In this document: piece by piece, positions 41,767 through 53,122 of the stretch
Position numbering within the stretch: the first letter of the stretch is position 1
Layout of the letters: every line of letters starts with the position of its first letter
NCBI RefSeq assembly: GCF_000497045.1
Contig: NW_015961950.1
Location: 378,553-442,552, forward strand
Reading direction: 5' to 3'
Length of the DNA: 64,000 nucleotides
Source of the DNA: Kalmanozyma brasiliensis GHG001
Taxonomy: Eukaryota; Basidiomycota; Ustilaginomycetes; Ustilaginales
Notes under the pieces: generated by a model
The model's input: only the letters and a program-made list of their open reading frames with translations
What the model was told of the DNA's origin: nothing
Database searches by the model: none
Position numbers and translations under genes: made by a program

Positions 41767-42792
41767 GATCGTGTGTCGAATGTGGATCTCTGCAGAGAAA
41801 GGGATCGTGAGTGAAGGAAGGGAAGATAAGGAATGGAAAATGGACCGAGCGGATTGAATGAATGATTGGATCACGCTGTCCGCTGCAAAGGCTCGCCGCG
41901 TGCTGGCTGAGCTGCGCCGGGCTGACTCGAATTTCTTCTCAGATCCAGGCAAGGAAAGGCTACCCGATGCGCCTTCCACCTAAGCGCAAAAATAGAGTTG
42001 CCTGCAGCCCGAAGGCGTAGATCTTGCCCGATCTGCTGTGACAGAGAGAGAGATCTGCTCATAGGGCAAGTGGCCGTCCGCTTCTGCTTGCTTCCTGCTC
42101 ACATACTCGCTCACAGATGGATAGTGGAATTACAGATTGAACGATAGGCTCACTCTACCAGAAGCGACACGAGCATCGACATGAGCCGTACCATGGCTCA
42201 CGAACTTCGATCTTCAGGGTCCACCAACAAGGGACCGACTGCGGCTGAGCTCGACCTGGCACTCTAACACCTTAGAACAATTCGACTCGCTCCGTGCCGA
42301 TCCTCGTTCTTCTCCGACTTCGACATGCCGGTCTAGACTAGTCGATAGCTGACTTGCATGAAGCCTGCGGCTTGATCCAGCACCTCGGAGAGCACGGCAC
42401 GCAAAGTCATGCTGCCGACTTGCCAAGCGATCAAGATGAGACGAATGAGGCAAAGAGAGAGAGAGAGCAATCTTTTCTCAAGGCTGAGCACGCTTTGGCC
42501 TCGTGATGTGTGACAGTCGAGTGAATTGGAAGCGAGCGATTTTCTCGTCTGTGCTCGAGACTCAGTTCTTCCAATTTGGTTTTGGTGTTTGTCATTCAAG
42601 CTGCTCAGCTTCTTCATCTCTCCCTCACTCACTTGCTACGCTACGCTTGCTTCAGTACAGCAAGCTGCTACGCCTCACCGCTTGCGCCGCATGCTAGCCA
42701 AGAAGCGCGACCTTAAGAACTGGATACAGCGGGCCTCCTCAGAACCCCACCAGGAACCCTACGACTCGGACGACGACCTCGCTCCTGCAAAG
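41767..42792. promoter_or_regulatory. Divergent AsnRS / GCN1 upstream region
   Basis: About 1.0 kb between the two start codons. TGACTC at 41933-41938 is a core Gcn4/CPC1-type half site (RTGACTC-like; the preceding base is C). Short GA/CT-rich tracts near 42450 and 42610-42640. No additional gene is supported. Confidence 0.5.
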
Positions 42793-45700
42793 ATGAGCGT
42801 CTCGGGCGATGATGACAGGGAGACCATCGACCCTCTCACCAACTGGTCCGCCTTCGTTCAAGATGCTCACATCCATCTCAACTCCACCAGCACACGCCAG
42901 CGCCTCCAATTTCTACAACGAGACGCTGTCAAAGCTGCAGAGCTGTCCGAGCTTCCATCGGTGCAGAGGGCAGAGCTCCTCACTCTCATCCTGCGTACCT
43001 ACTCCAAATACATAGATCGCGAATCCAGGCTCGCTGCCCTCGGTGTCTTCTCCAGACTCGTCTCCATGGACGAAGCAGCTACTTCACCAGACACAAACGG
43101 CCCTGTAGCAAAACATGCCCTCGCTTGGCTCAAGAGAGAGGCAGAACGCATCTGCAAGCCTTCCACCACCACATCGCTTCCGACCATTGCAGCACTACAC
43201 GCCTACGTCTGCACTCTCTACTCCACTTGGTGCGCCCGTGTCACCGCCAGCAGCGAGGACCCAAAACCACATTCCTTACCGGCCTTCGAGCCGCTTGTCC
43301 AGCTCCTTGCAACCACTCATGATACCATCCTCTCCGACACAATCGGACGCGACAGTGTCAGGAAGAACGCCGTTGCCTTGACCCGCCGCAAGTTGCGCAA
43401 AGCTCATGCGTGCCTGCCACGTCTCATGAGCATCCTCTGTGCTACTCCTACTCCAGCCGCCGCCATTCGCTCCTCAGCACTCCTCGGCGAGGCTGTCGGT
43501 GTCTGCACAAGGCTCCGAGCGGGCTCTGAACAGACAAAAGGCGCGCCAAGCGGCATCGGTCGTGGCTACATCAAGGACGTCAAGAAAGAGATCCTCGCCT
43601 TCTACAGCACACAGATCGTAGCTTCCAAGACCGCCGTGCCCGAGCACTCGCTACGCGCTTTCGACGACTTTGTCGCCGATCAGGTTACAGAGCAAGACCT
43701 TTCTGCCACTCTGCGACCTCAGCTGGAAAAGATGCTCCTTCGCTCACCCGAAGTGGCTCTGCCCATCGCAACAAGGCTTTTCACCGCTGTCAAAGTCGAC
43801 GTAGGCCCCCATGCCAAGCCATTGCTCAATCCCGTCATCTCCGCATCACGGTCTTCCAACGCGGCCACCAGGACAAAGGCCTCCGACTTCTTCGCGGTTC
43901 TGTCCGCACGCATCCGCGACGACGATGCTGCCAAGACGGCGGTGGTAGAAGAACTGCTTGCCATTCTCAAGGCAGGCAAGGCAGCAACGCCAGAGGCTAG
44001 GACTTCCATCTATCTCATGCTCTCTTCTGTTGCACCCGGCGAGGCTGCGAAGAGCTCTACAGTCGTCGAAGTCATCGCCTCTCTGCTGGCCAAGGAGTCG
44101 CAAGAGGCCTCCATGCATGCTGCTGTTGTTGCCATCGCGCATCACCTCGCCTGGCTACTTGGACAGGCTGACGCTTTGCCAGCTACGTCTGTATCTGCCG
44201 CCATCACAAAGGAGATGCAGAACGCAAAGGTCCCCATCAGGAAAGCCGTCTGCCTGGCCGTCGGAGACCTTTTCTGGTCCATGACAGCTGAGCAGGCAGC
44301 CACCTCTGCCACCCGCGCCTTCGCAGAATCCCTCTTGCCTGGTTTCGAGGCCAATCTCAAGAATGCGTCCACCAACCCGCTCACGGCTCCTGGTGGTCCT
44401 CTTGAAGGCTACATCGCTGCGGCAGTCCTCGAAGGCCGTCTAGCAAGCCTAGGCTCTAGCAAGATTGACGGCGTCCTCAGCAAAAATGCCGCTCTAGAAG
44501 GTATCTTGATCGTCGAGCCCAAGCCTTCCTTCCTTCTTGCGGACAAGGTCTTCCGCAAGATCGCCACACCAGAAGAGGAGATCTGGCTCTCGCGCGCTTT
44601 GAAAGCCATCATCGAGCGTCGCAGCCAGATCTTGACCGCAGATCAGGCAGTGCAGGTCCAGCTCGCTCTTGCGCTTATTCACGTGCTCTTCCACGCCACG
44701 GGACCCAACTCGAAGCGCTCAGTGCTGGCCTTGGTACAAGAGCTTGCTCAGGTCGAGCCTGTCCTCACACACGATATTGTCACCTCCGGCATCTCTTCGT
44801 TCCTCCAGCACCCGCAGCTCTCGACAAGTGCCGCCGCTTCGTCGGCAACAAAAGCCAATGGCGCACTCTCCGCGGCATCGGCGTCGACTGGTGCTGCTGC
44901 GACCGCATCTGTGGATGCGGAGGACGCCAAGCCATCTGCCGAGACCCGTGCGCGCGATCTTCGTCGTCTTCTGTCCGCAGCTTCCACTTTCTCGGAGGAG
45001 CTCGACCCAGAGGCGAGGAAGAAGGCGCTCGTCGACACGCTCGTGCTTTCTCACCACGCCGACTTGCTCGATCGCGGCACTTCCTGCTTCATGGATCTCA
45101 CTTTCAAGGCCAAGATCCTCCCCATCGACCTGATTACCTCCAAACAGCAGGACCTCATCTCGGCTGTGCGCACGGCCATTGACGACGCCCATCTGCGAGA
45201 AGCAGGCTTCGCCGCTCTGACGACACTCGTTCGCCTCGCTCCCGACTCTGTCATGGCCGAGCTCGTCTCGCAGATCGAGGTGGATGCGCCCTTAGACGAT
45301 CTACGCGCACTCACACAGGACGATCTGGGCATGTGGAGTACCGAGCCTGGCTCTTTGTACGTCGACGTACTCTCTAACACCAAGACAGAGACGGTCGACA
45401 AGAACAACAAAAACGCAAAGATGGATCAGTGGGAAGCCGAGCTCCGTGCCGACATTGCCAAGAAAAAGGCAGCGCAGAACAAGACGCTCACAAAGGAGCA
45501 GAAGGCTGCTGTCGATGCACAGTCCAAGATCGAGGCGCAAGCACGAGCTAAAGTCGAAGAGATTCGGTCTCGCTATGTGCGCTCGCTCCGCACAGTCTCG
45601 TCGATCGTCGGCGCGCGTACCGAGGAGATGCAGAGCTACATGCAAACGCTCGTCAACTTTGTTCTCCACACTTTTGAGATCTCTCAAGCTCGCTTACTGT

Positions 45701-48700
45701 TCGAGAAGGAGGCGAAAGAGGCCTTCTGGGCGCTCTCGAGCTGCTGCTCTATCCGACTGGAAGCCTACTCCATGTTCATCGGTGTGGCGCTGCTGCGCAC
45801 CATCGACGAGGAGCTCGTGCAGGAAGACTTCCGCGCTGAGCCCATCAACGAGCTTGTGCTTCGCATTCTCTACCGTCTGCGATCTCTGTCCGAGCAGTCT
45901 CCTCTGGATCCCGGCACGGTCGCCTTCACCGATCCGCTCATCGTTCGCATCGTGCGGGCGGGCGGGTTTGGTGTCGATTCAGAGGACACAGACTCGGTCC
46001 TGGAGCAGATCCAGCTCTCGCTCGACTTCATCGACTTTCACGGCTCCGCGTGCGAAGACATGCGCTATCCTCGTTCGTCATTCATCGACAGCCTGGTCAC
46101 GATCGTGGCAAAGCACACACAGATCTCCAAAGATGCTGTCTCGGCGCTGCGGGACATTGGCGAGGCGCTCAGGACGACGGCACTGCCCGCTGAAATCCAC
46201 AAGCTGCTGTCCAACACTATGGTGGACGAGGTGTACGTGCGCAATGGCTGCCTTCAAGCCATCCAGCCGCTCGATCTCACCGATCTCGTCTTCCCTCTGG
46301 AGCTGTGGCTGGCTTGTCACGACGAGGACGAGGAGAATGCGCGACTTGCCGAAAAGGCGTGGGAGGAGAACGGTCTCGATGTGCCAGAGGCTTTCGCCGA
46401 TCCGCTGATTGCTCTGCTCGAGCACAAGATCGCCTACGTCCGCGACAGCTGTGCCCGTGCTCTTGCTGCTGCTACCGAGCAGCACCCCGAGCAAGTGTCA
46501 AGTGTCGTCGCCAAGCTCTGCCAGCTGTACAAGGAGAGGAACAAGGTGTTGGCTGCCGAATACGACCGTTTCGGTATGGTCATCGATTCGACCAAGAACC
46601 GTCAGGACCCCTGGCAGACGCGTGCGGCCATCGCCGTTGCCTTGCGTCACCAGTCTCCCTACCTGCAAGGCACCGACGTACCCACCTTCTTCGAGTTCAT
46701 GATCGACGGACAAGCGCTTGGAGACCGCAGCGAAGACGTGCGACCCAAGATGCTCGAAGCTGCCACTGTTGTGATCGATACACACGGCAAGGAGCACCTC
46801 TCGAAGCTAATTGCTATGTTTGAAGCCTTCTTCAGCAACCCTCAGGGCTCGACAGCGGACGACGGCATCACAGAGGCCGTGGTCATTCTTCTCGGTCGCG
46901 AAGCTCGTCACCTCGACCCCAAGGATCCCCGCGTCAGCAAGGTCGTTGATCGACTCACTGACGCTCTCAAGACACCCTCCGAGCTTGTCCAGTCAGCCGT
47001 CGCGGACTGCTTGCCGCCGCTCGTCCGCGCCATCAGCAAGGATGTCCCGCGCCTCTTTGATTCGCTCTTCAAGGAGCTTTTCGATGCTCCCAAGTACGCT
47101 AGCCGACGTGGTGCCGCGTACGGTCTCGCAGGCCTCGTGATGGGTCGAGGTATCAGCAGCATCAAGGAGTTTGACGTCATGAACAAGCTCGCCGAAGCTT
47201 TCGAGGACGCCAAGAACCCGACGCGCCGACAAGGAGTCATGTTCGCGTACGAGACCTTGACGTTGACGCTCAAGAGGCTCTTTGAGCCCTACATCATCGG
47301 CATCTTGCCGCAGATGCTGGCCGGATTCGGTGACGTCTCGAGTGATGTGCGTGAGGCCACGCAGGATGCCGCCAAGGCGATCATGCAGAATGTCTCTGGA
47401 CACTGTGTCAAGATCATTCTGCCTACACTGTTGTCTGGTCTCGACGAGAAGCAGTGGAGGACCAAGAAGGGAGCCATTGAGCTGCTCGGTGCCATGGCCT
47501 ACTGTGCGCCCAAGCAGCTCTCGCTCTCGCTGCCGACCGTCATCCCGCGCCTCAGCGAGGTACTGACCGACTCGCACACTCAGGTGCGCACGGCAGCGAA
47601 CAAGAGTCTGAAGCAGTTCGGTGAGGTGATCAACAACCCAGAAATCAAGGAGCTGGTCCCGGTGCTGCTCAAGGCTCTCATCGACCCCAACACCAAGACG
47701 GGCACCGCTCTCAAGGGTGTGCTCGAGACGAGCTTCGTCCACTACATCGACTCGCCCTCTCTGGCGCTCGTTATTCCCATCATCGATCGTGGTCTCAAGG
47801 AGCGCAGCGCCACAATTCAGAAGGATGCAGCTCGCATTGTCGGCAACTTGGCCGGTCTCACCGACTCGAAGGACTTTGTGCCGTACCTTGGCAAACTCAT
47901 CCCGATGGTCCGTCTGGTGCTCATTTCGCCCGTGCCCGAGGCGCGTGCTGTAGCTGCCAAGGCGCTCGGTACGCTCGTCGAGCGACTCGGAGAAGTGCAC
48001 TTTGTCGACCTGGTTCCCTCGCTTTTGGGTGTGCTGCGATCCGACGCTACCGGTGTCGATCGCCAAGGTGCTGCCCAGGGTCTCGCCGAAGTGTTGGCGG
48101 GTCTCGGCATGGAGCGCATGGAGAATTTGCTGCCCGAAATCATCAACAGCGCTTCGGATCCCAAGGCCTACGTGCGAGAAGGCCACATCTCGTTGCTCAT
48201 CTATCTTCCCGCGACGTTCGGTCATCGTTTCGCGCCTCATCTTGGTCGCATCATCCCGCCGATCCTCAGCGGTATCGCCGACGACGCCGAGACGGTTCGA
48301 GAGGCTTCGATGCGTGCTGGTCGCATGATCATCGCCAATTACTCGTCAAAGGCGGTGGATCTGCTCTTGCCTCATCTCGAGACGGGTCTGTTCGACGAGG
48401 CGTGGCGTATCCGAATGTCGTCCTTGCAGCTCACTGCCGATCTGCTCTTCCGTCTTTCCGGTATTTCGGGCAAGAACGAGGTGGAGGACGAAGGTGTCGA
48501 CGAGGATATGGAGCATCTGGCTGCCAACAACTCGGTGCAGCGTGCGCTCGTGGAAGCGCTCGGTCAAGAGAGGCGCGATCGCATTCTGGCATCCATCTAC
48601 ATTGTGCGACAAGACCCCAACATCCCTGTACGACAAGCTGCCATCCACACGTGGAAGGCCTTGGTGCACAACACACCGCGGACGGCTCGCGAAGTGTTGC

Positions 48701-50673
48701 CGACGATGCTCGACATTCTCATCAAGTCACTCGCCTCGAACGGCGACGAGAACCGGGAGATGGCCGCCAGGACGCTCGGAGAGCTGGTCAAGAAGCTGGG
48801 CGAGAAGATCTTGCGCGAAACCATTCCCATCTTGCGGATGCGTGGTGCCACGTCGGAGGATCCCAAGACGCGATCGGGTGTCTGCTACGCCGTCACCGAG
48901 GTGCTGGCCAACTCGACCAAGGGTCAGCTGGAGGATCACGAGGATGCCATCATTGCCGTCGTTCGTCACGCGCTCGTCGACGAGTCCCAGTCAGTGCGAC
49001 ATGCCGCTGCCCAGGCATTCGATGCGACGCAGACCTACATTGGTCCTCGCGCCATCGACGAGACCATCCCGACGCTGCTAGAGGCACTGTCGGACACGAG
49101 CGGTGGGACTTCCGAGACGGCACTGGCCGCGCTGCGCGAGGTGATGCGAGCTCGTTCGGACGTGGTGTTCCCTGTGCTGGTGCCCACGCTGATCGCCCAG
49201 CCGATCACATCCTTCAATGCTCGTGCGCTTGCCGTGCTGGTGCGTGTCGCCGGCACAGCGCTCAACCGACGTCTGTCGAACATTCTCACAGCGCTCTCCA
49301 AGGCGCTGGATACGGAGAAGGACGAGACAATCCGTGCCGACCTGCAGACTGCCGTGGAAGCACTGCTTGGTTCGGTCTCGGACGTCGACGGTCTGCACCA
49401 GACGATGCTGCTCCTGCTCGGATGGGCGGGATCCAATTCGTCGCCGCAGCAGCGTGTGGCTGGATGCAACTTCTTCAAGGTGTTCTGCCAGGTCAAGAAG
49501 TCATCGGTCGATGTATCGGACTATCTGGTCGACTGGCTGCGCAAGCTTGTCTCGCTGCTCGATGACCCGGTCCCGGCCGTGGTCGATGCTGCATGGGAGG
49601 CTCTGGACGCTTGCCTCAAGACGGTGAGCAAGGACGAGCTGGAAGGACTGGTGGTGCCGCTGCGTCGCAGTTTGGAGAACACGGGTGCTCCCGGCCGCGA
49701 GCTGGCAGGTTTGTGCCGACCCAAGGGCGCGTCCCCACTGGTTCCGGTCTTCCTCGCCGGTCTCATGAACGGCACTCTCGACCAGAGGCAGAACGGCGCG
49801 TTGGGTCTGTCGGATATTGTGGAGCGTACGTCGTCTGACGCCATCAAGCCGTTTGTCACGTCGATGATCGGACCTCTGATTCGATTGTGCGGTGACCGTC
49901 ACCCGCCTCCCGTCAAGGCCGCCATCCTCACGAGTCTGGACACGATGGTGCGACGCATTCCTGCGCTGGTGCGACCGTTCTACCCGCAGCTGCAGCGATC
50001 GTACCAGAAGGCGGTGTCGGATGCGTCAAGCGCTACGGTGCGCACCAAGGCCGGTGTGGCGCTGGGCAACCTGATGGCGCTGCAGACACGTGTGGATCCT
50101 GTGATCGCCGAGCTGGTGCAGGGCGCTCGTGCTGGTCTGGGTGAGAGTGGTGGTGCCAGCGCTGTGGCTTCTGCTGGGTTGGCAGGAGCGGCTGGTGGCG
50201 GTTCGAGCGATCCAGCTGATCTGGCCGACTCGTTCGCTCATGCTCTCGCCCACGTCCTCACCAACGCACCTGCCAAGAACATCGGACAGGCGAGCCGTGA
50301 TCAAGTGCTGGCGCTCATAGATGCTACGTTTGACGCGCCTATCACGATCAAGGATGCGTTCCGACAAGGGATGGCCGAGGTGGTGGGTTCGCTGGTCAAG
50401 CTGGACCCCGCTATGGCAACGACGGTGCTGCAGAAGCACGTGGTTGGCGGTGGCGCAGGCGACGTCGCGCTGCAGTCTCAAAGTGTGCGCGCGGCTCTAG
50501 AGAAGGATGCGGTGGCATTGCACGAGCTTGGACTGGCGGATGAGCTGGTCAAGGCGGTCATGTCGTGGATCAGTCAAGGGTCGGCCATCTCGCGGCCTGC
50601 GAAAGAGTCGAGGGAGCTCGTCCGCGACTCATCGGCTTGGAAGGCAGAGGCCAAGGCTGCTGATTGGATCTGA
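42793..50673 (+). CDS. GCN1: Gcn1, activator of the eIF2-alpha kinase Gcn2
   Basis: 2626 residues from ATG 42793, which has a favourable context (AAAG before ATG). An upstream in-frame ATG at 42691 (2660 aa) has C at -3 and is less likely. The whole protein consists of HEAT repeats. The eEF3-like central region is evident at about residues 1430-1900, with blocks SRRGAAYGLAGLVMGRG, WRTKKGAIELLGAMAYCAP, LPTVIPRLSEVLTDSH and DRQGAAQGLAEVL. The Gcn2 RWD-binding region is expected downstream at about 1950-2350. It works on ribosomes with Gcn20, sensing uncharged tRNA or collided ribosomes and activating Gcn2. Length matches yeast Gcn1 (2672). Nearly 8 kb without an intron. Confidence 0.95.
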   Translation: MSVSGDDDRETIDPLTNWSAFVQDAHIHLNSTSTRQRLQFLQRDAVKAAELSELPSVQRAELLTLILRTYSKYIDRESRLAALGVFSRLVSMDEAATSPDTNGPVAKHALAWLKREAERICKPSTTTSLPTIAALHAYVCTLYSTWCARVTASSEDPKPHSLPAFEPLVQLLATTHDTILSDTIGRDSVRKNAVALTRRKLRKAHACLPRLMSILCATPTPAAAIRSSALLGEAVGVCTRLRAGSEQTKGAPSGIGRGYIKDVKKEILAFYSTQIVASKTAVPEHSLRAFDDFVADQVTEQDLSATLRPQLEKMLLRSPEVALPIATRLFTAVKVDVGPHAKPLLNPVISASRSSNAATRTKASDFFAVLSARIRDDDAAKTAVVEELLAILKAGKAATPEARTSIYLMLSSVAPGEAAKSSTVVEVIASLLAKESQEASMHAAVVAIAHHLAWLLGQADALPATSVSAAITKEMQNAKVPIRKAVCLAVGDLFWSMTAEQAATSATRAFAESLLPGFEANLKNASTNPLTAPGGPLEGYIAAAVLEGRLASLGSSKIDGVLSKNAALEGILIVEPKPSFLLADKVFRKIATPEEEIWLSRALKAIIERRSQILTADQAVQVQLALALIHVLFHATGPNSKRSVLALVQELAQVEPVLTHDIVTSGISSFLQHPQLSTSAAASSATKANGALSAASASTGAAATASVDAEDAKPSAETRARDLRRLLSAASTFSEELDPEARKKALVDTLVLSHHADLLDRGTSCFMDLTFKAKILPIDLITSKQQDLISAVRTAIDDAHLREAGFAALTTLVRLAPDSVMAELVSQIEVDAPLDDLRALTQDDLGMWSTEPGSLYVDVLSNTKTETVDKNNKNAKMDQWEAELRADIAKKKAAQNKTLTKEQKAAVDAQSKIEAQARAKVEEIRSRYVRSLRTVSSIVGARTEEMQSYMQTLVNFVLHTFEISQARLLFEKEAKEAFWALSSCCSIRLEAYSMFIGVALLRTIDEELVQEDFRAEPINELVLRILYRLRSLSEQSPLDPGTVAFTDPLIVRIVRAGGFGVDSEDTDSVLEQIQLSLDFIDFHGSACEDMRYPRSSFIDSLVTIVAKHTQISKDAVSALRDIGEALRTTALPAEIHKLLSNTMVDEVYVRNGCLQAIQPLDLTDLVFPLELWLACHDEDEENARLAEKAWEENGLDVPEAFADPLIALLEHKIAYVRDSCARALAAATEQHPEQVSSVVAKLCQLYKERNKVLAAEYDRFGMVIDSTKNRQDPWQTRAAIAVALRHQSPYLQGTDVPTFFEFMIDGQALGDRSEDVRPKMLEAATVVIDTHGKEHLSKLIAMFEAFFSNPQGSTADDGITEAVVILLGREARHLDPKDPRVSKVVDRLTDALKTPSELVQSAVADCLPPLVRAISKDVPRLFDSLFKELFDAPKYASRRGAAYGLAGLVMGRGISSIKEFDVMNKLAEAFEDAKNPTRRQGVMFAYETLTLTLKRLFEPYIIGILPQMLAGFGDVSSDVREATQDAAKAIMQNVSGHCVKIILPTLLSGLDEKQWRTKKGAIELLGAMAYCAPKQLSLSLPTVIPRLSEVLTDSHTQVRTAANKSLKQFGEVINNPEIKELVPVLLKALIDPNTKTGTALKGVLETSFVHYIDSPSLALVIPIIDRGLKERSATIQKDAARIVGNLAGLTDSKDFVPYLGKLIPMVRLVLISPVPEARAVAAKALGTLVERLGEVHFVDLVPSLLGVLRSDATGVDRQGAAQGLAEVLAGLGMERMENLLPEIINSASDPKAYVREGHISLLIYLPATFGHRFAPHLGRIIPPILSGIADDAETVREASMRAGRMIIANYSSKAVDLLLPHLETGLFDEAWRIRMSSLQLTADLLFRLSGISGKNEVEDEGVDEDMEHLAANNSVQRALVEALGQERRDRILASIYIVRQDPNIPVRQAAIHTWKALVHNTPRTAREVLPTMLDILIKSLASNGDENREMAARTLGELVKKLGEKILRETIPILRMRGATSEDPKTRSGVCYAVTEVLANSTKGQLEDHEDAIIAVVRHALVDESQSVRHAAAQAFDATQTYIGPRAIDETIPTLLEALSDTSGGTSETALAALREVMRARSDVVFPVLVPTLIAQPITSFNARALAVLVRVAGTALNRRLSNILTALSKALDTEKDETIRADLQTAVEALLGSVSDVDGLHQTMLLLLGWAGSNSSPQQRVAGCNFFKVFCQVKKSSVDVSDYLVDWLRKLVSLLDDPVPAVVDAAWEALDACLKTVSKDELEGLVVPLRRSLENTGAPGRELAGLCRPKGASPLVPVFLAGLMNGTLDQRQNGALGLSDIVERTSSDAIKPFVTSMIGPLIRLCGDRHPPPVKAAILTSLDTMVRRIPALVRPFYPQLQRSYQKAVSDASSATVRTKAGVALGNLMALQTRVDPVIAELVQGARAGLGESGGASAVASAGLAGAAGGGSSDPADLADSFAHALAHVLTNAPAKNIGQASRDQVLALIDATFDAPITIKDAFRQGMAEVVGSLVKLDPAMATTVLQKHVVGGGAGDVALQSQSVRAALEKDAVALHELGLADELVKAVMSWISQGSAISRPAKESRELVRDSSAWKAEAKAADWI

Positions 50674-51592
50674 TAGTCATTCCATTGTCAGCATGTCTCT
50701 GCTCATGCTGCATACTCCTAAACAATATGATATGAAACGTGCTTCATCGTAGTGACTTGTGTGAGTTGAGTGTATGTTCTGTGGTAGCCTCGAAGCTCTT
50801 GCTTTGATGACTGCGCTAGCCTCGAGTCGGACGGGAAAAGGTGGGCGCGCCACGACGTCATCGCTGTCAGAAAGGAATGGCCGGAAAGGGAAGCAATTTT
50901 GGAATCGCTTTTGAGGCAGCAGACGGCGACCTTGATGAAACTTGAAAATGGAAATTGAACCAAGCCCAGACCGTGCTCTCTCAGCTTTGTCCGGTTTATC
51001 GGGTTCTTTTTGGATGCCGGCTGGCGGTGCGCCCTCTCTCGCGTAGCAAGTCCTTCGACTCCTTCTCAACGGGCCATACAGTATGATGGCCAACCGAAGT
51101 CACAGTGATGGGCCAAAGAGGTTTGGGCCGTTGGCAGCGATGCGGAAAGGGAGAGGTTGAGGCTGAGGAAAGCCATCTGTCAGCATCGAGTTAGCTCGTT
51201 GTCTGCGGTCTCAAGACCCTGACTCGCTTGCCGACTTTATCTCGACCATCGCGGCCGGCCTCCATTTCTGAGCCGGCACAAGGCGAGATTCGCAAGTGCC
51301 CGCGTGAATGGGACAATTTTAGATACGGACAAGGCGGGCAAAAGAAGCAACCGGAGGATGTCTGCCTTTCATGCCGTATCCTGATCCTTCCTCCGGTCGA
51401 CCATCATCCGTTCTCACACCCGCTCGTTCTCACTGCCTGTCGCACAAGCTCACATCCAACGCTACTGCATCCTCACATTGCTGCGGTGTAACGGCTCAGC
51501 CATCCTGCTCAAGCGCTTGTCCTCATCTAAGAACGACGTCAGGACCTGTCAGCACCCAATCTGAATCGGTCGAATCGCATACATCCATCAAG
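50674..51592. other. Intergenic region, about 0.9 kb
   Basis: GCN1 3' region and carrier promoter/leader. No gene is supported. The carrier frame is open upstream from 51371 but that part is leader-like. Confidence 0.6.
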
Positions 51593-52754
51593 ATGGCACA
51601 GAGTCAGCTTCCGCCCTTTGCCCAGGCCACGGCTGGCGCACTCGGCTCGATCACCAGCAACACCTTGGTCTATCCACTGGATCTGCTCTCCACACGATGC
51701 CAGACCCAATCTCGCGGGCGAGATGGCAAAGGAGGCTACCGCTCGATCAGTGCGGCGCTGAAGGAGATCGTGGACAAGAACGGCGTTCGAGGGCTCTACC
51801 AGGGTCTCGCTTCCGATACACTCTCCAACACGCTCTCCAACTTTTTGTTCTTCTACTTTCGCTCCTTCTTCATGGACTACATCAAAGACCGCAAGAGGGC
51901 CAAGCTGCCACCACCGCCCGCGGGAGGCAAAGGCAAAGGCAAGGCGCCATCCATCGTCATCACTGCAGCCGAGGATCTTGCTATTGGAGCGCTGGCAGGA
52001 ATTGTCTCTCGCTTCTTCACCACGCCGCTCTCCAACGTCACTGTTCGAATGCAGACGTCCGCCACGCCCAAGGAAAAGACGAAGGAGCAGCAGGAGGCTC
52101 TCTCCAAGCGCAAGGAGACTGGTGGTGCCCAACCCAGCTCGGACAGCGAATCGGACGACGAAGGGGGTTATGCCGAGGCGGCGGGGATCACGGATGTGCT
52201 GCGCGAGATCGTTGCCGAGAAAGGCTGGCTGGGTCTCTGGTCTGGCTTTGAAACGGCTGCAATGCTGAGCATCTCGCCTGCGCTGACGTTCTACTCGACC
52301 AACGCCATCTCGACCATGTTGATACCCAAGGAGAAGCGCGAGAGGCCGTCTTCGCTGCAGACGTTCGTCACATCGGCCATCGGAAACAGTATCTCGACCA
52401 TCATTGTCTTCCCTTTGATCCTCTGCAAGACACGACTGCAGTGGAGGAGCCCAACGGGTAGGAAGATGTACAGGAACTTGCTGGATGTGCTCCGGAAGAC
52501 GGTGAGGAGGGGAGGACTGAAGGGACTGTATCAAGGATTGGACTCGCAGCTGATCAAGGGGCTGTTTAGCTTCGGTACCACTATGGTAAGTCCTCGCTTT
52601 GCTTGCTTCATTGACGAGTCGCTGATTGGACATCATGCTGATCATTGCTCCGTTTGTACTCATGTACGCCTCACAGATGGTCAAGGCACGCATCGAGACG
52701 CTCTTTGTGCTGCTCTACCTGTCGATTCGAAACCGTCGCCCTGCATTGGCATGA
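51593..52754 (+). CDS. ANT1: Peroxisomal adenine-nucleotide carrier (Ant1/PMP34 family)
   Basis: Exons 51593-52585 and 52677-52754 with a 91-bp intron (donor GTAAGT, acceptor TCACAG); 356 residues. Without splicing the frame runs on to 52864 through non-coding sequence. Three mitochondrial-carrier repeats are visible, with degenerate signature motifs YPLDLLSTR (about 22), TPLSNVTVR (about 144) and FPLILCKTR (about 273). The first and second motifs deviate from P-x-[DE]-x-x-[KR] in the way seen in Ant1, PMP34 and PMP47. Two hydrophilic loops (Lys/Gly/Pro-rich, and a Ser/Asp/Glu-rich one) are longer than in mitochondrial carriers. The last exon, starting MVKARIETLFVLLYL, completes helix 6. It would import ATP into peroxisomes for fatty-acid activation. 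Confidence 0.85.
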
Positions 52755-53122
52755 GTTGCTGTACGACGTCTCGCATCCTAGCCGCATGTATTCGTCCTAC
52801 GCTATGTGACAGTAGAGCATTGCTCACCGTCATCGACAGCAGCTCGTACATAGCCTTGCTCTGACGTTGTGCGGTCTCTTGATGGCTTGAGGACTGTGAA
52901 ATGTGGAGAAATGGCGCGAAGAAATTGAAAATGCAAAGTCATGGTTCGGCAAGATGACGGAATGGTTGCACACTTCCGCTGTCAAGAAAAGTGTCCGTGC
53001 ATGTGCTCAACTGTCATGCATGGCCTTCACCGCCTCAGCACAGCGCAACTGATAGCGTCACCCGCTCCGGCTTGCTTCTTCTCTCTGCACTATCATCGCA
53101 GGCTCCCGTTCTGTTCGACATC
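52755..53122. other. Short intergenic region
   Basis: About 370 bp between two genes in the same orientation. No features recognised beyond the shared 3'/5' regions. Confidence 0.6.

Noticed and set aside
46993..48240. 415-codon minus-strand frame inside GCN1
   Set aside because: Shadow of the HEAT-repeat coding sequence.
52586..52864. Unspliced C-terminus of the peroxisomal carrier
   Set aside because: Run-on through a clear GTAAGT...TCACAG intron; splicing gives the expected sixth helix and a normal length.
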